Part shown: positions 27,529-36,409 of the stretch, piece after piece
Numbering within the stretch: position 1 is the first letter of the stretch
Layout of the letters: each line of letters opens with the position of its first letter
Assembly (NCBI RefSeq): GCF_025370775.1
Contig: NZ_JAMXEX010000001.1
Span: 434,001 to 498,000, forward strand
DNA length: 64,000 bases
Direction: 5' to 3'
Source: Ancylothrix sp. D3o
GTDB lineage: Bacteria > Cyanobacteriota > Cyanobacteriia > Cyanobacteriales > Oscillatoriaceae
Translations under genes and position numbers: made by a program
The notes under the pieces: model-generated
The model's database searches: none
Told to the model about the DNA's origin: nothing
What the model saw: the letters and a program-made list of their open reading frames with translations, nothing else

Positions 27529-28056
27529 ATGAAACCCCTAACATTTTCCCTCTTAATCCTCAGCTTTCTGCTAATTTCCTGTTCCGCCAACCCCCAAACC
27601 TCCCAGCCGAATTTAACCCCCCCAACCATCCAAACAAATAACCAAGAAAACTGGCAAGAATATGTAAATCAACGCTTTGGATTTAGCATCAAATTTCCCA
27701 AAAGCTGGCCAAGAAATAGCGGCACACCCGACGGAAACGGCATCTTTTTATATGCCAATGACCCCAACATAGATATCCGCGCCTACGGTTCCGTTTCCAA
27801 CCCCTTCACAGAACCCTACGGCGGACAATTTAATGACCCCAATTTAAAACGCCAATTAATAACCCTTGATAATGGCAAAAAAGCCACCCTAATTAATGGC
27901 AAAGAAGCCGGCCAAATCTTATATTTTCTCGTCTTAGAAGAAAACGGAATTTTCTATCAATTAGAAGCTCGCGTCACAGAACAATTCTTCAAAGAAAATG
28001 AGAAAACTTTATTAAAAGTCGCAAAAAGTCTTAATATATTGCAAAGATCGCAATAA
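27529..28056 (+). CDS. Lipoprotein with PsbP-like fold region
   Basis: The 175-residue protein has a signal peptide with a lipobox (LLISC, Cys18), then a Pro/Asn/Gln-rich linker and a globular domain that starts EYVNQRFGFSIKFPKSW. This opening is common in PsbP/DUF1795-like small lipoproteins. It should be anchored to the plasma or thylakoid membrane on the periplasmic or lumenal side. It ends 12 bases before dxr. Confidence 0.6.
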   Translation: MKPLTFSLLILSFLLISCSANPQTSQPNLTPPTIQTNNQENWQEYVNQRFGFSIKFPKSWPRNSGTPDGNGIFLYANDPNIDIRAYGSVSNPFTEPYGGQFNDPNLKRQLITLDNGKKATLINGKEAGQILYFLVLEENGIFYQLEARVTEQFFKENEKTLLKVAKSLNILQRSQ

Positions 28057-28068
28057 GGAAACCCACAA

Positions 28069-29277
28069 GTGAAAGCAATAACCCTCCTCGGTTCCACCGG
28101 CTCCATCGGCACCCAAACCCTCGACATCGTAGCCTCCCACCCCGACAAATTCCGCATCGTCGGACTAGCAGCCGGTCGCAACATCACCCTCCTCGCCCAA
28201 CAAATTCGCCAATTTCGCCCTCAAATAGTTGCTATTTCTGACGAAAATCAACTTAGTGAACTCAAAGCCGCCATTGCAGACCTCGAACAGCAGCCAATTT
28301 TATTAGCCGGTGAGGAAGGAGTTGTAGAAGTTGCCCGCTATGGCGACGCCGAAGCCGTTGTCACCGGCATAGTAGGAGTTGCCGGGTTATTGCCAACAAT
28401 TGCCGCAATAAAAGCCGGTAAAGATATCGCTTTAGCTAATAAAGAAACCTTAATTGCCGCCGGGCCGGTAGTCAATCCCTTAATCGAAAAACACGGCGTA
28501 AAATTACTGCCAGCAGACTCAGAACACTCCGCAATATTTCAATGTTTACAAGGCGTTCCTAGCGGTGGATTACGGCGAATCATTCTAACAGCATCCGGCG
28601 GCGCATTTCGAGACTTGCCGGTAGAAAAACTAAGCCAAGTAAAAGTAGCAGACGCCCTCAAACATCCTAACTGGTCAATGGGCAAAAAAATAACCATAGA
28701 TTCTGCCACCTTAATGAACAAAGGCTTAGAAGTAATAGAAGCACATTATCTCTTTGGATTAGATTACGACAACATCGATATTGTCATCCATCCCCAAAGC
28801 ATAATTCACTCCTTAATCGAACTTCAAGACACCTCAGTTTTAGCCCAATTAGGCTGGCCAGATATGCGATTACCCTTACTTTATGCAATGTCTTGGCCAG
28901 AGCGAATTTACACAGAATGGGAACAATTAGATTTAGTCAAAGCCGGTAATTTAACCTTCCGAGAACCCGATCACAACAAATATCCCTGTATGCAATTAGC
29001 CTACGCAGCCGGTCGGGCCGGTGGTTCCATGCCAGCCGTATTAAACGCCGCCAACGAGCAAGCCGTAGCCCTATTTTTAGAAGAAAAAATCGAATTTTTA
29101 GACATTCCCCGCCTCATCGAATATACCTGCGAAAAACACAAAAACGATAACTGCGCCACCCCTTCCTTAGATGACATAATCGCCTTTGATAACTGGGCAA
29201 GAACAGTAGTATTAGAAGCCGCCCAAACCCCTGCTAATAGCTTAAAGCAGGAACAGCCAGTAATTGCCCTGCGTTAA
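28069..29277 (+). CDS. dxr: 1-deoxy-D-xylulose-5-phosphate reductoisomerase
   Basis: Dxr catalyses the NADPH-dependent second step of the MEP isoprenoid pathway, which feeds chlorophyll, carotenoids and quinones in cyanobacteria. The 402-residue protein has the NADPH site [15 protein letters not shown] at the start, [12 protein letters not shown], the metal-site [44 protein letters not shown]-type blocks and [11 protein letters not shown]. The start is GTG at 28069 with AAGGAA at 28055 as ribosome-binding site. Confidence 0.98.
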   Translation: MKAITLLGSTGSIGTQTLDIVASHPDKFRIVGLAAGRNITLLAQQIRQFRPQIVAISDENQLSELKAAIADLEQQPILLAGEEGVVEVARYGDAEAVVTGIVGVAGLLPTIAAIKAGKDIALANKETLIAAGPVVNPLIEKHGVKLLPADSEHSAIFQCLQGVPSGGLRRIILTASGGAFRDLPVEKLSQVKVADALKHPNWSMGKKITIDSATLMNKGLEVIEAHYLFGLDYDNIDIVIHPQSIIHSLIELQDTSVLAQLGWPDMRLPLLYAMSWPERIYTEWEQLDLVKAGNLTFREPDHNKYPCMQLAYAAGRAGGSMPAVLNAANEQAVALFLEEKIEFLDIPRLIEYTCEKHKNDNCATPSLDDIIAFDNWARTVVLEAAQTPANSLKQEQPVIALR

Positions 29278-29291
29278 AAATGCAAAATTTG

Positions 29292-29317
29292 CCCGGTTTC
29301 ACTTTGAAATCGGGTTT
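29292..29317 (+). terminator. Terminator after dxr
   Basis: CCCGGTTTCA (29292-29301) pairs with TGAAATCGGG (29305-29314) with one G-T pair and a three-base loop. The stem is followed by TTTCTC and starts 14 bases after the dxr stop. Confidence 0.65.
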
Positions 29318-29410
29318 CTCAAAAACCTCAGCCCCTCAAACACCGGCAGCCACAAATCATACCAAATCCAATTTAAAAATTAAGTACAGCCCAACTGCTG
29401 CGAACGTCTC

Positions 29411-29450
29411 TACATCTGCATTCATCTGCGTTAATCTGCGTTAATCTGCG
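29411..29450. repeat. Four tandem 10-bp repeats in the dxr-downstream spacer
   Basis: The unit TTAATCTGCG occurs twice perfectly (29431-29450), once as TTCATCTGCG (29421-29430), and once more loosely (29411-29420). The surrounding stretch from 29318 to 29560 has no gene. Short tandem repeats of this type are common between cyanobacterial genes. Confidence 0.75.
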
Positions 29451-29560
29451 GTTCAAAAAAAGCCGGCACACTTACCGGAATCATCCCCCATAAAAATGAA
29501 TATAATTAAGAAAAAACCAACCCCAAAAACCTTTTTTCCCAACAAATAGAAGATCCCACC

Positions 29561-29779
29561 ATGACACTCGAACTCATCACCATCATTGCCGCCCTTATCG
29601 TCTCCTGGCTGGTTTTCACCGCCTTAGTTTCCCTACTCAAAACCACCCTCAAAACAGCCTTTACCGTTGCCCTCATCGTCCTCATCTTACAACTCGGATT
29701 TGGAATTGGCCCCCAACAACTTTGGCAGCACATCATCCAACTACCCCAAACACTTTTAGACCAATTCCAACCGGGGTAA
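29561..29779 (+). CDS. Small two-helix membrane protein
   Basis: The 72-residue protein has two hydrophobic helices (LITIIAALIVSWLVFTALVS and TAFTVALIVLILQLGFGI) and a short polar tail. I do not recognise the family. Small proteins of this shape are found as conserved hypotheticals in cyanobacteria. The ATG is 9 bases after an AGAAGATCC-like weak ribosome-binding site. Confidence 0.6.
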   Translation: MTLELITIIAALIVSWLVFTALVSLLKTTLKTAFTVALIVLILQLGFGIGPQQLWQHIIQLPQTLLDQFQPG

Positions 29780-29802
29780 AACGCCTGTACAAATTAACTA
29801 GA

Positions 29803-29855
29803 GGCCGGTTTACATAAACTTTTATCCTCCAACTAAAAGCCTTCATAAACCGGCC
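29803..29855. terminator. Long inverted repeat between convergent genes
   Basis: GGCCGGTTTA (29803-29812) and TAAACCGGCC (29846-29855) are perfect inverted copies around a 33-base interior. They lie between the ends of the small membrane protein gene and the thioesterase gene. It may act as a bidirectional terminator, although there is no T-run. Confidence 0.5.
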
Positions 29856-29896
29856 CCCAGCAAAAGAAAATTCCCCTATTCCCCCTCATCAACCCC

Positions 29897-30388
29897 CTAA
29901 CTCAACAATCGCATCAAAGCATCCTTAACAGCCGGCGGTAAAGAGCGCATAATCTTACCCTTTTCCCGGTCAACCGGCACCAAAGTCACCCGCCCCGTCA
30001 AATAAAGCTCACCACCATCCGGCGACAGAATCTCATAATCCCAATTCAGACGCACCCCCGACATATTTTCCATCCGCGCCTTCACCACAACCGTCATCCC
30101 CATCCGAACAGCCCGATGGTAGCGCACCGAAAGATCCACCACCGGCAAATCACAACCCAACGCCACCAAATCAGCAAACTCAATTCCCAGAGAACGCAAG
30201 CACTCCACCCGCGCCTCCTCCATCCAACTGATATAACTCCCGTGCCAAACATTCCCACTGTAATCAGTATGATGCGGCTGAACCCGCACCGGATAATCAA
30301 ACCAGCCACTACTAGAAGCCATCAGCGTCTGACGTTCAATTGCCCCAGCCGGTGGCAGTTGTCCTTGACTTGAAGAATTTTCTCTCAT
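29897..30388 (-). CDS. Hotdog-fold acyl-CoA thioesterase (4HBT type)
   Basis: The 163-residue protein has the 4-hydroxybenzoyl-CoA thioesterase signature HHTDYSGNVWHGSYISWMEEA, with Asp42 as the catalytic-type residue. The cyanobacterial relative Slr0204 hydrolyses 1,4-dihydroxy-2-naphthoyl-CoA in phylloquinone synthesis, so that is a possible role. The first 22 residues may be an overlong start; MASSSGWFDYPV (Met23) is the alternative. Confidence 0.82.
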   Translation of the reverse strand: MRENSSSQGQLPPAGAIERQTLMASSSGWFDYPVRVQPHHTDYSGNVWHGSYISWMEEARVECLRSLGIEFADLVALGCDLPVVDLSVRYHRAVRMGMTVVVKARMENMSGVRLNWDYEILSPDGGELYLTGRVTLVPVDREKGKIMRSLPPAVKDALMRLLS

Positions 30389-30587
30389 GTTACAAATCGT
30401 TGAAAAACGCTAAAAATCTACAAAATTGGAGAAGTGTCTCTGTTTTATTCTTAAATAAAAAGACGTACTAATAGATTCATCTTAATTAGTCTACAAAATT
30501 GCCCCTATAACGCTCATCCCGTTTGTCTCGCGTCGCGCAAGGGATGGCCATTCACAACAATACTCAAAGTCAACAGGAGAAAAAACA

Positions 30588-31409
30588 ATGATACAGAAAA
30601 TATTGGTCGCCGTCGCCGGTCGAGGGCTATGTGAAGAAATGCTCAAAATGTTAATGGAAATCCCCTCCATTCAAAAAGCATCCGTCACCGTCCTCCACGT
30701 CGTCCCCTCCCAAGTCACCGCCGACGCAATGGCCAGCAAACTCGAAGAAGGCGGCAAAATACTTGCCGAAGCCATCGCCTCCCTCAAACTCGATCCCTCC
30801 CAAGTCACCGCACGCCTCAAACAAGGCGACCCCAAAACCACCGTCTGCGAAATAGCAGACGAAATCAACGCCGACCTGATCATCATGGGTTCACGCGGAT
30901 TAGGCCGGCTGCAATCAATCCTGGAAAACTCCGTCAGCCAATACGTCTTTCAGCTAACCTCACGCCCCATGCTGCTCGTTAAAGACGATACCTACGTCAA
31001 ACGCATTAACCGCATCATGGTAGCCATCGACAACTCAGAATCAGCCAAACAGTCCCTCAACTTGGCCCTTTCCTTACTGAGAGAAATCAAAGGTAGCGAA
31101 ATCATCCTTGCTCACGTCAACCCCCCCGACCCTAAAGCCACCGCCGAGTCCGACCCAGCCCTAAGCGCCGCCGCCGCCGAAGCCAAAAAATATGGCATTA
31201 AGTACCGGTGTATCACAGCCGCAGGCAAAGCCGGTGAAGAAATCTGTCGCATTGCCGAAGAAGCCAACGCCGACCTCCTGTTGCTCGGTTCCCCAGACCG
31301 GCGCCCCTCCATCGCCAAAAGTTTCGTCGATCTCGACCGGCTCCTCGGCAACTCCCTCTCTGACTATGTTCGCGTCTACGCCACTTGTCCCGTCTTGTTA
31401 GCCCGTTAA
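30588..31409 (+). CDS. Tandem universal stress protein (UspA family)
   Basis: The 273-residue protein has two Usp domains (about 1-135 and 138-273), each ending in an ATP-loop type block: IIMGSRGLGRLQSILENSVS in the first and LLLGSPDRRPSIAKSFVDLD in the second. The second loop is degenerate because the glycines of GxxG are replaced. Universal stress proteins bind ATP or act as stress-linked dimers. The start is supported by AGGAGA at 30579. Inverted repeats ACGCCTAAA/TTTAGGCGT at 31481-31515 lie behind the gene. Confidence 0.92.
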   Translation: MIQKILVAVAGRGLCEEMLKMLMEIPSIQKASVTVLHVVPSQVTADAMASKLEEGGKILAEAIASLKLDPSQVTARLKQGDPKTTVCEIADEINADLIIMGSRGLGRLQSILENSVSQYVFQLTSRPMLLVKDDTYVKRINRIMVAIDNSESAKQSLNLALSLLREIKGSEIILAHVNPPDPKATAESDPALSAAAAEAKKYGIKYRCITAAGKAGEEICRIAEEANADLLLLGSPDRRPSIAKSFVDLDRLLGNSLSDYVRVYATCPVLLAR

Positions 31410-31529
31410 CTTCGTAGCCCCTTACAAAGGCTTCGAGAAAGGCTCTTAAAAAAAGCCAGCATCCCCTACCCGAATTGGCAACGCCTAAAACATCATAAGT
31501 TTTTAATTTAGGCGTCCCCCCAACCTACA

Positions 31530-31560
31530 AAAAAAGCACCCTCTCAAAACAGGGTGCCTT
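31530..31560. terminator. Terminator downstream of psbM (and opposite to usp)
   Basis: GCACCCT (31536-31542) and AGGGTGC (31551-31557) form a 7-bp stem with an A-run on the left and TTTTATTTG on the right, so it works on both strands. It lies 31 bases past the psbM stop. Confidence 0.75.
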
Positions 31561-31590
31561 TTATTTGTCGTGGCCGGTTGCCAACAACTG

Positions 31591-31704
31591 CTAGGAATTT
31601 TTGTTCTCGCGGCTAGCAGTTTGGATATACAGAATCAACAGGAAAACTGTTGGAACAAAAACAAAAAGGATACTTGCAACAAAGCCTAGATCGTTAACTT
31701 GCAT
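31591..31704 (-). CDS. psbM: Photosystem II protein M
   Basis: The minus-strand frame from the ATG at 31704 to a TAG at 31591 encodes 37 residues: [19 protein letters not shown], then [18 protein letters not shown]. That is PsbM, a single-helix subunit at the photosystem II dimer interface. An AGAGAGG ribosome-binding site precedes it. The gene is very short and easily missed. The ferredoxin gene lies directly upstream on the same strand, with a 49-base gap. Confidence 0.96.
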   Translation of the reverse strand: MQVNDLGFVASILFVFVPTVFLLILYIQTASRENKNS

Positions 31705-31753
31705 TTAAACCCAGCCTCTCTGTAAAACTCAAAATTACGCGATTTCTAGGATA

Positions 31754-32047
31754 TCACGGCTTGGTTTTCACAATTACCGGCCCATTTACCACAGTTTGAC
31801 AAGCCAGCCGGTAATTTTGCGGTTTTTTCTTCAGCTTTCGATCTTCAAAATCCGTGCGGGGCGACAGATTTTCCATTCCTTCCACAATTTCCACAATACA
31901 AGTCCCACACTGCCCATAGCCCCCGCAGTTCATCATCTTTCCCGTCAGTGTATAGATATCAACCCCATTTTCAATGGCTTTGATCCGCAAATTCGCCCCA
32001 TTAGCGACCACAACTTCCCGATTTTCTTTCACAAATTTGATAGTCAT
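31754..32047 (-). CDS. 2Fe-2S ferredoxin
   Basis: The 97-residue protein has four cluster cysteines, Cys41, Cys47, Cys50 and Cys83, in a CX5CX2C...C pattern ([10 protein letters not shown], then RLACQ). The five-residue first spacing separates it from PetF (CX4CX2C) and is nearer to the adrenodoxin or XylT-like spacing. It is a soluble one-electron carrier. It is upstream of psbM on the same strand. Its redox partner is unknown. Confidence 0.9.
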   Translation of the reverse strand: MTIKFVKENREVVVANGANLRIKAIENGVDIYTLTGKMMNCGGYGQCGTCIVEIVEGMENLSPRTDFEDRKLKKKPQNYRLACQTVVNGPVIVKTKP

Positions 32048-32575
32048 TCCCCTAACCCTCTTTTCTCTACGTTAAATTGCACTCTCTCGTCAAAGCCGGC
32101 ACCATCCCACCTCAAAAAACCCTCAGTAGGATAGCCACCATCCAGCTTTTATAGTTTCTTTTCTGCCTTTCTTTAATTCCATTTTATTACGAAATGTTAA
32201 TTTTTTTTTACAAAACCTACTACAAAAAATAGCCTTGCACAACCCCAATGTAGGGGTAGTGCCCCTGTGCCTACCCCCGATCACACACCAACCACAGCCA
32301 CCGTTTGCCCCTACAGTTTCATTCGGAAAATGAGCAACGCCCAAAAAATAGCCGCCGTTAAGAGCCGCTAAACAGCATTTCACCTTGTAAAAACTACAGA
32401 TACAGCCTTAAAACCGATAACTATACCAGCTTTTTTTACCGTTAAATATAAAATCTCAAAAATTCTCAGTAAACCAGGCTGAGTCTCCCAACCAGCCGAC
32501 CTAACACAACAAAAAACTCAACAATCATTTTTGAAGAAACACCAACGCATCCAACTTTACCAAAAAATTGGGTCT
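32048..32575. other. Gene-free stretch before the tnpB element
   Basis: No convincing gene is seen. It contains imperfect GGGGTA/TACCCC palindromic bits near 32250. Read on the minus strand, a 33-codon open frame from 32572 down to 32470 may be the far part of a small gene split by the tnpB element. Confidence 0.4.
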
Positions 32576-33921
32576 AAAGCCCCGTCCTTCTAGGACGGCT
32601 TTAATTTCCACTTATTGCAAATAATTGTTAAATATACGTATTTTGTAACTAAAAGCTTTCGCAAAAGTGATAACATTTTGTCATGATAGTTCTAGAGTTT
32701 AAGTTGAAAGGCAAAGCCGAGCAATATCGGGTCATCGACGAGATGATCAGAACAGCTCAATTTGTCCGAAACAAAACTCTTAGATATTGGATAGACAATC
32801 AAGGAGTTAAGCTAATTGATCTGTACAAACAATGCGCCATTATGGCAAAAGAGTTTGAATGGGCAGGCAAGCTTAACTCAATGGCACGTCAGGCTTCTGC
32901 CGAACGTGCCATTTTTGCTATCCAACGTTTTTTTGCTAATTGCAAAGCAAAAACACCAGGCAAAAAAGGCTACCCAAAGTTTAAGAAAAATACTCGCTCT
33001 GTCGAATACAAAACATCAGGATGGCTACTTTCTGCCGACAAAAGATGTTTGACATTTAAGGACGGCTTTGCTGCTGGGAAGTTCAAATTAGTCGGTAGTC
33101 GGGATTTGCATTTCTATGCACCAGATGAGATTAAGCGAATCAGAGTTGTGCGTCGTGCCGACGGATACTACGCACAACTTTGCATCAATGTGGAGCGAAA
33201 AGAGGAACTTATTACGACTGGTAAAGCTATTGGAATAGACGTGGGATTGAACCATTTCTATACCGATAGCGATGGTGAAACAGTCGCGAACCCTCGCCAC
33301 CTCCGAAAAAGTGAAAAAGCTTTGAAGAGATTGCAAAAGCGAGTTTCTCGAAAGAAGAAAGGCTCTGGCAATCGAAAAAAAGCGATCAACAAGTTAGGAA
33401 GAAAGCACCTGAAGGTTAGTCGGCAGCGTAAAGACTTCGCCATAAAGACGGCGTTGTGCGCGGTAAAATCTAGCGATTTTGTAGCTTACGAAGACCTTCA
33501 AGTACGGAATATGGTCAAAAACCATAAACTTGCTAAGTCGATTAGCGATGCAGCGTGGTCACAATTTGCTCAATGGTTAGAGTATTTTGCAAATGTGTAC
33601 GGCAAAACAGTAATTGCTGTTCCACCTCAATACACCTCGCAAGATTGTTCAAGTTGTGGCAATACTGTCTTGAAAACGCTATCAACCAGAACCCATATTT
33701 GCGATTGCGGTGCGACGTTAGATCGTGACTACAACGCAGCTCGCAATATTTTGGTTAAAGGGTTGAAGCAAGCAGGAATTAATTTGAATTTAAATACGGT
33801 GGGGCACACCGAAATCAACGCTTGGGGACAGACCGATCTCTACTCTTTGATGGCAGCATCAACGAGCAAATCGACTGATTGATCCAAGAATCCCCGCGCC
33901 TTCAAGGCCGGGGAGTGTCAA
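32576..33921 (+). mobile_element. Lone TnpB element of the IS200/IS605 superfamily (IS1341 type, no tnpA)
   Basis: The left side has the hairpin AAAGCCccGTCC/GGACGGCTTT (32576-32602). The right side has CCCCGcGCC-ttcaa-GGCCGGGG (33892-33913) followed by AGTGTCAA, the usual right-end form for this group. Only tnpB is inside, with no Y1 transposase gene nearby, so movement would need a helper tnpA elsewhere. Exact ends are approximate because these elements make no target duplications. Confidence 0.8.
32683..33882 (+). CDS. tnpB: TnpB, RNA-guided nuclease of an IS605-type element
   Basis: The 399-residue protein is full length with an intact RuvC-like site: Asp186 (GIDVGLN), Glu270 (AYEDLQVRNM) and Asp349 (LDRDYNAARNI). 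Zinc-ribbon cysteines are Cys322, Cys325, Cys340 and Cys342. TnpB proteins cut DNA next to a short motif, guided by a noncoding RNA that comes from the 3' end of the element. Here the guide RNA would cover the end of the gene and the right hairpin, and its guide would be the flanking sequence from 33922. The ATG at 32683 begins MIVLEFKLKG. Confidence 0.93.
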   Translation: MIVLEFKLKGKAEQYRVIDEMIRTAQFVRNKTLRYWIDNQGVKLIDLYKQCAIMAKEFEWAGKLNSMARQASAERAIFAIQRFFANCKAKTPGKKGYPKFKKNTRSVEYKTSGWLLSADKRCLTFKDGFAAGKFKLVGSRDLHFYAPDEIKRIRVVRRADGYYAQLCINVERKEELITTGKAIGIDVGLNHFYTDSDGETVANPRHLRKSEKALKRLQKRVSRKKKGSGNRKKAINKLGRKHLKVSRQRKDFAIKTALCAVKSSDFVAYEDLQVRNMVKNHKLAKSISDAAWSQFAQWLEYFANVYGKTVIAVPPQYTSQDCSSCGNTVLKTLSTRTHICDCGATLDRDYNAARNILVKGLKQAGINLNLNTVGHTEINAWGQTDLYSLMAASTSKSTD

Positions 33922-34017
33922 CCTATTCCCCACAGTCTGAGGACGGTTAGGTTCAGAATAGACAATAGAATGCAGCAAAAAAGTGATCAGGGCAGCTTGT
34001 AAAAGTTTTTTTAACAT
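33859..34017 (-). pseudogene. 5' part of a small secreted-protein frame cut by the tnpB element
   Basis: From the ATG at 34017 the frame reads MLKKLLQAALITFLLHSIVY, then SEPNRPQTVGNR. This is a signal-peptide-like start that reaches the right end of the tnpB element at 33921 and then runs into transposon sequence, stopping at 33859. On the other side of the element a frame in the same direction (32572 down to 32470) stays open for 33 codons and contains FFGKVG. I infer that one small gene was split, but the join cannot be proved without an empty-site relative. Confidence 0.4.
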
Positions 34018-34382
34018 AAATCAACTCGTCTAAATTGCAGAGTTTATCTGTTCATAAAGTCAATTTACAGCAGACCCACAAACTACCCCTTAGCCAACTG
34101 TGTCACTTTTTAAATTGACAGCCAACGATACCAACATCCTTGACAAAGCTTAAAATCACCGGCACTTAAACTAATGCCCGCACATTTGATATCATCATAG
34201 CCACACTTTTACACACCCACCCCAAGCAGCAATAAACCTCTAAAAATTTAACTTATTTTATCTTTGGCTAAACTGTATATATTTCTTCCTAACTCAACTC
34301 ACCCCACCCTTATTAAACCAATCCTCAAAAGCACCGCAATAGCGCGACAAACAGCACCATTTAATCTCAACTCAGCAGCCCA
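34018..34382. other. Gene-free stretch
   Basis: AT-rich spacer with no ORF of note and no clear hairpin. It would contain the promoter of the split small gene reading leftward. Confidence 0.4.
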
Positions 34383-34604
34383 TTAACTAAAATCCAAAAA
34401 ACCCTCCATCACCCCTAAACCTCTCACACCAGAAACCTTACCAGCCATCATTGGAATTCCCGTAGAGGCTTGGCCCAATCTCGAAGAAACCCTAATTTCC
34501 TGAACCCTACAGTGGCGAGGTAGCCTTGTCTCCTCCAACTCATTAGACAAAACCACCACCCCAGAGGACACCGGCAAATTTTGAAATTCAGTATAACTTT
34601 TCAT
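34383..34604 (-). CDS. Possible small protein of 73 residues
   Basis: I do not recognise it. The ATG at 34604 is preceded by GAGAAGG about 10 bases upstream. The product starts MKSYTEFQNLPVSSGVVVLS and contains a Gly/Val-rich end. It has no signal peptide or membrane segment. The gene-poor surroundings give no context, so it could be real or chance. Confidence 0.35.
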   Translation of the reverse strand: MKSYTEFQNLPVSSGVVVLSNELEETRLPRHCRVQEIRVSSRLGQASTGIPMMAGKVSGVRGLGVMEGFLDFS

Positions 34605-35152
34605 CGTCTTACCCTTCTCGAAAAAAACTATCTCATCTAATCACAGACATTGCCTAACCAACAAATTAAAGCTTAAAAAACTCCAGAACTTCTTTTAAGT
34701 TTTAACTATATAGAACATAACCTTTTTAAATAGATCAAACTCTCTATCCGAAGAATGGCATTTTTATAAACTTGAAAAGTAGCCATTAACACAAAAAAAG
34801 ATTAAGCCGCCACCCTCTTCTTTTGCTCACCTCAAGCTGAAAACACTTTTTCAAAGATACTGTAGCCGCCGGTTGCCCCACTGCCATCAGCAAGCAATCA
34901 GCCGTTCAAAAACCCCGTAATTTCAAGCACCACAAGCCCCTGTCAAGAAAACCCACGCCATAGCAGTCAGTCACACTCAACAGCACATCCGAAAAACCCG
35001 AAACTCATTTTCAGCACTATTTTTTTGTCGTCAAAGACAATGTTTTAAACTTTTTACGCTACTCCACCAGCCAAAAACATCCCTCATAAGGTTAATTTTC
35101 TGAAAAAAATAGTTGGGTATCCTACTTTAGAGTGTTGCAAATAGGGGAGAAA
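34605..35152. other. Gene-free stretch before the Crp/Fnr-type regulator
   Basis: About 550 bases, AT-rich, with no convincing frame or RNA gene. It should hold the promoter of the regulator gene at 35153. No clear -35/-10 pair could be chosen. Confidence 0.4.
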
Positions 35153-36328
35153 ATGTTGAACGCTGACATATTTGCTCAAAAGATAGAGACATTGCATTGG
35201 AACCTAGCAGAACTTTACAGGACAGCAGGCGACAGAAACCAGCCGCAAACCGAACTCTTGCCCGGATTCTTCACCCAATTAGGCATCGCCTCAGAAGCCT
35301 TACAACTAGCAGCCAGACAACTCCAGCTTCAAAATGAAAAACTAGCCTCAATCCAAAAACAACTCGAAGCCGAACGCCAACGATATCAACAGCTATTTGA
35401 ATCTTCACCCGACGGTTATTTACTCACCGACCTAGAAGCCACAATTTTAGAAGCCAACGCCTCAGCAGCAGCCCTTTTAAAAACCCCCGAAAAAAGCCTC
35501 AAAGGTCTTCACCTGCAAGCCTTTATCCTCTACCAAGAACGCCAGTTATTTGCCGCACAACTGCCCCCCCTACAAGCAGCAAAAAAAGTCTGGAGGCAGT
35601 GGCGTCTGCAACAACAAACAGGCGATATCCTTGAAGTCGCCATCATGGTTGCACCCCTAAACAATTCAGCCGGTCAACCCACCGCCCTACTATGGCTTCT
35701 GCGAGATGTCAGCCAACCCAGCCATCCGCAGATTAGCCCCCCAACAAATTCCGCCAATCTCTACGACAACCGATCAACCGTCGTCTATTCAAAAAATGAA
35801 ATTATCCCCCTCAACCCCCAAGGAATTTACATCGTTATTCAAGGACTCGTTAAACTCACCACCCTTTCCGAAAATGGCGAAGATGTCCTAGTCGGATTTG
35901 CCAGCCCCAAAATGCCCTTTGGGTCAGGATTAACCGCCCTCCAAATCTACCAAGCAACCGCCATGTCAAACGTCGTTCAATTAATCTCTTTATCTTGGGC
36001 AGAAATCTCAGAATCCCCTCAACTAGCCCAAGCAATTTTGCCCCAAATTAACCAGCGCCTTCAACAAACCGAATTACTACTAGGAATGTTTGGACAGCGA
36101 CGAGTCAAAGAACGTTTATGTCACCTTCTGCTGCTTTTAAAACAACAAATAGGCGAGCCGGTTTCTAACGGAACCTGCCTCAACGTTCGCCTCACCCACG
36201 AAGATTTAGCACAAGCTTGCTGCACCACACGAGTCACTATCACCCGAATACTCAATCAGCTTCAGCAAGAAGGCCAAATCACTTTTGATTACAAACATCA
36301 TCTAGTTTTAAAAAATGATTCCTTTTAA
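35153..36328 (+). CDS. PAS - Crp/Fnr-type transcription regulator
   Basis: The start is the ATG at 35153, where GGGGAG lies 4 bases upstream; a GTG at 35132 is the alternative. The protein (391 residues) has a helical N terminus, a coiled coil (ENEKLASIQKQLEAERQRYQQ-type), a PAS domain beginning LFESSPDGYLLTD (about 80-190), a cNMP-like beta barrel (about 205-300), and a C-terminal winged helix with the Crp recognition part (LTHEDLAQACCTTRVTITRILNQLQQ). A PAS sensor on a Crp/Fnr protein is uncommon. It probably switches transcription in response to a ligand of the PAS domain; targets are unknown. Confidence 0.82.
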   Translation: MLNADIFAQKIETLHWNLAELYRTAGDRNQPQTELLPGFFTQLGIASEALQLAARQLQLQNEKLASIQKQLEAERQRYQQLFESSPDGYLLTDLEATILEANASAAALLKTPEKSLKGLHLQAFILYQERQLFAAQLPPLQAAKKVWRQWRLQQQTGDILEVAIMVAPLNNSAGQPTALLWLLRDVSQPSHPQISPPTNSANLYDNRSTVVYSKNEIIPLNPQGIYIVIQGLVKLTTLSENGEDVLVGFASPKMPFGSGLTALQIYQATAMSNVVQLISLSWAEISESPQLAQAILPQINQRLQQTELLLGMFGQRRVKERLCHLLLLLKQQIGEPVSNGTCLNVRLTHEDLAQACCTTRVTITRILNQLQQEGQITFDYKHHLVLKNDSF

Positions 36329-36409
36329 TTTTTTCCCACCCTTAAAAAATACCTCCCACCTAAAAAATATTAACTAAACTTTTATGTATCCTACTAAATA
36401 CCAGCCGCC

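Noticed and set aside
33922-35131. rnpB, tmRNA or 6S RNA in the gene-poor stretch
   Set aside because: I looked for the conserved rnpB and tmRNA sequence blocks and saw none.
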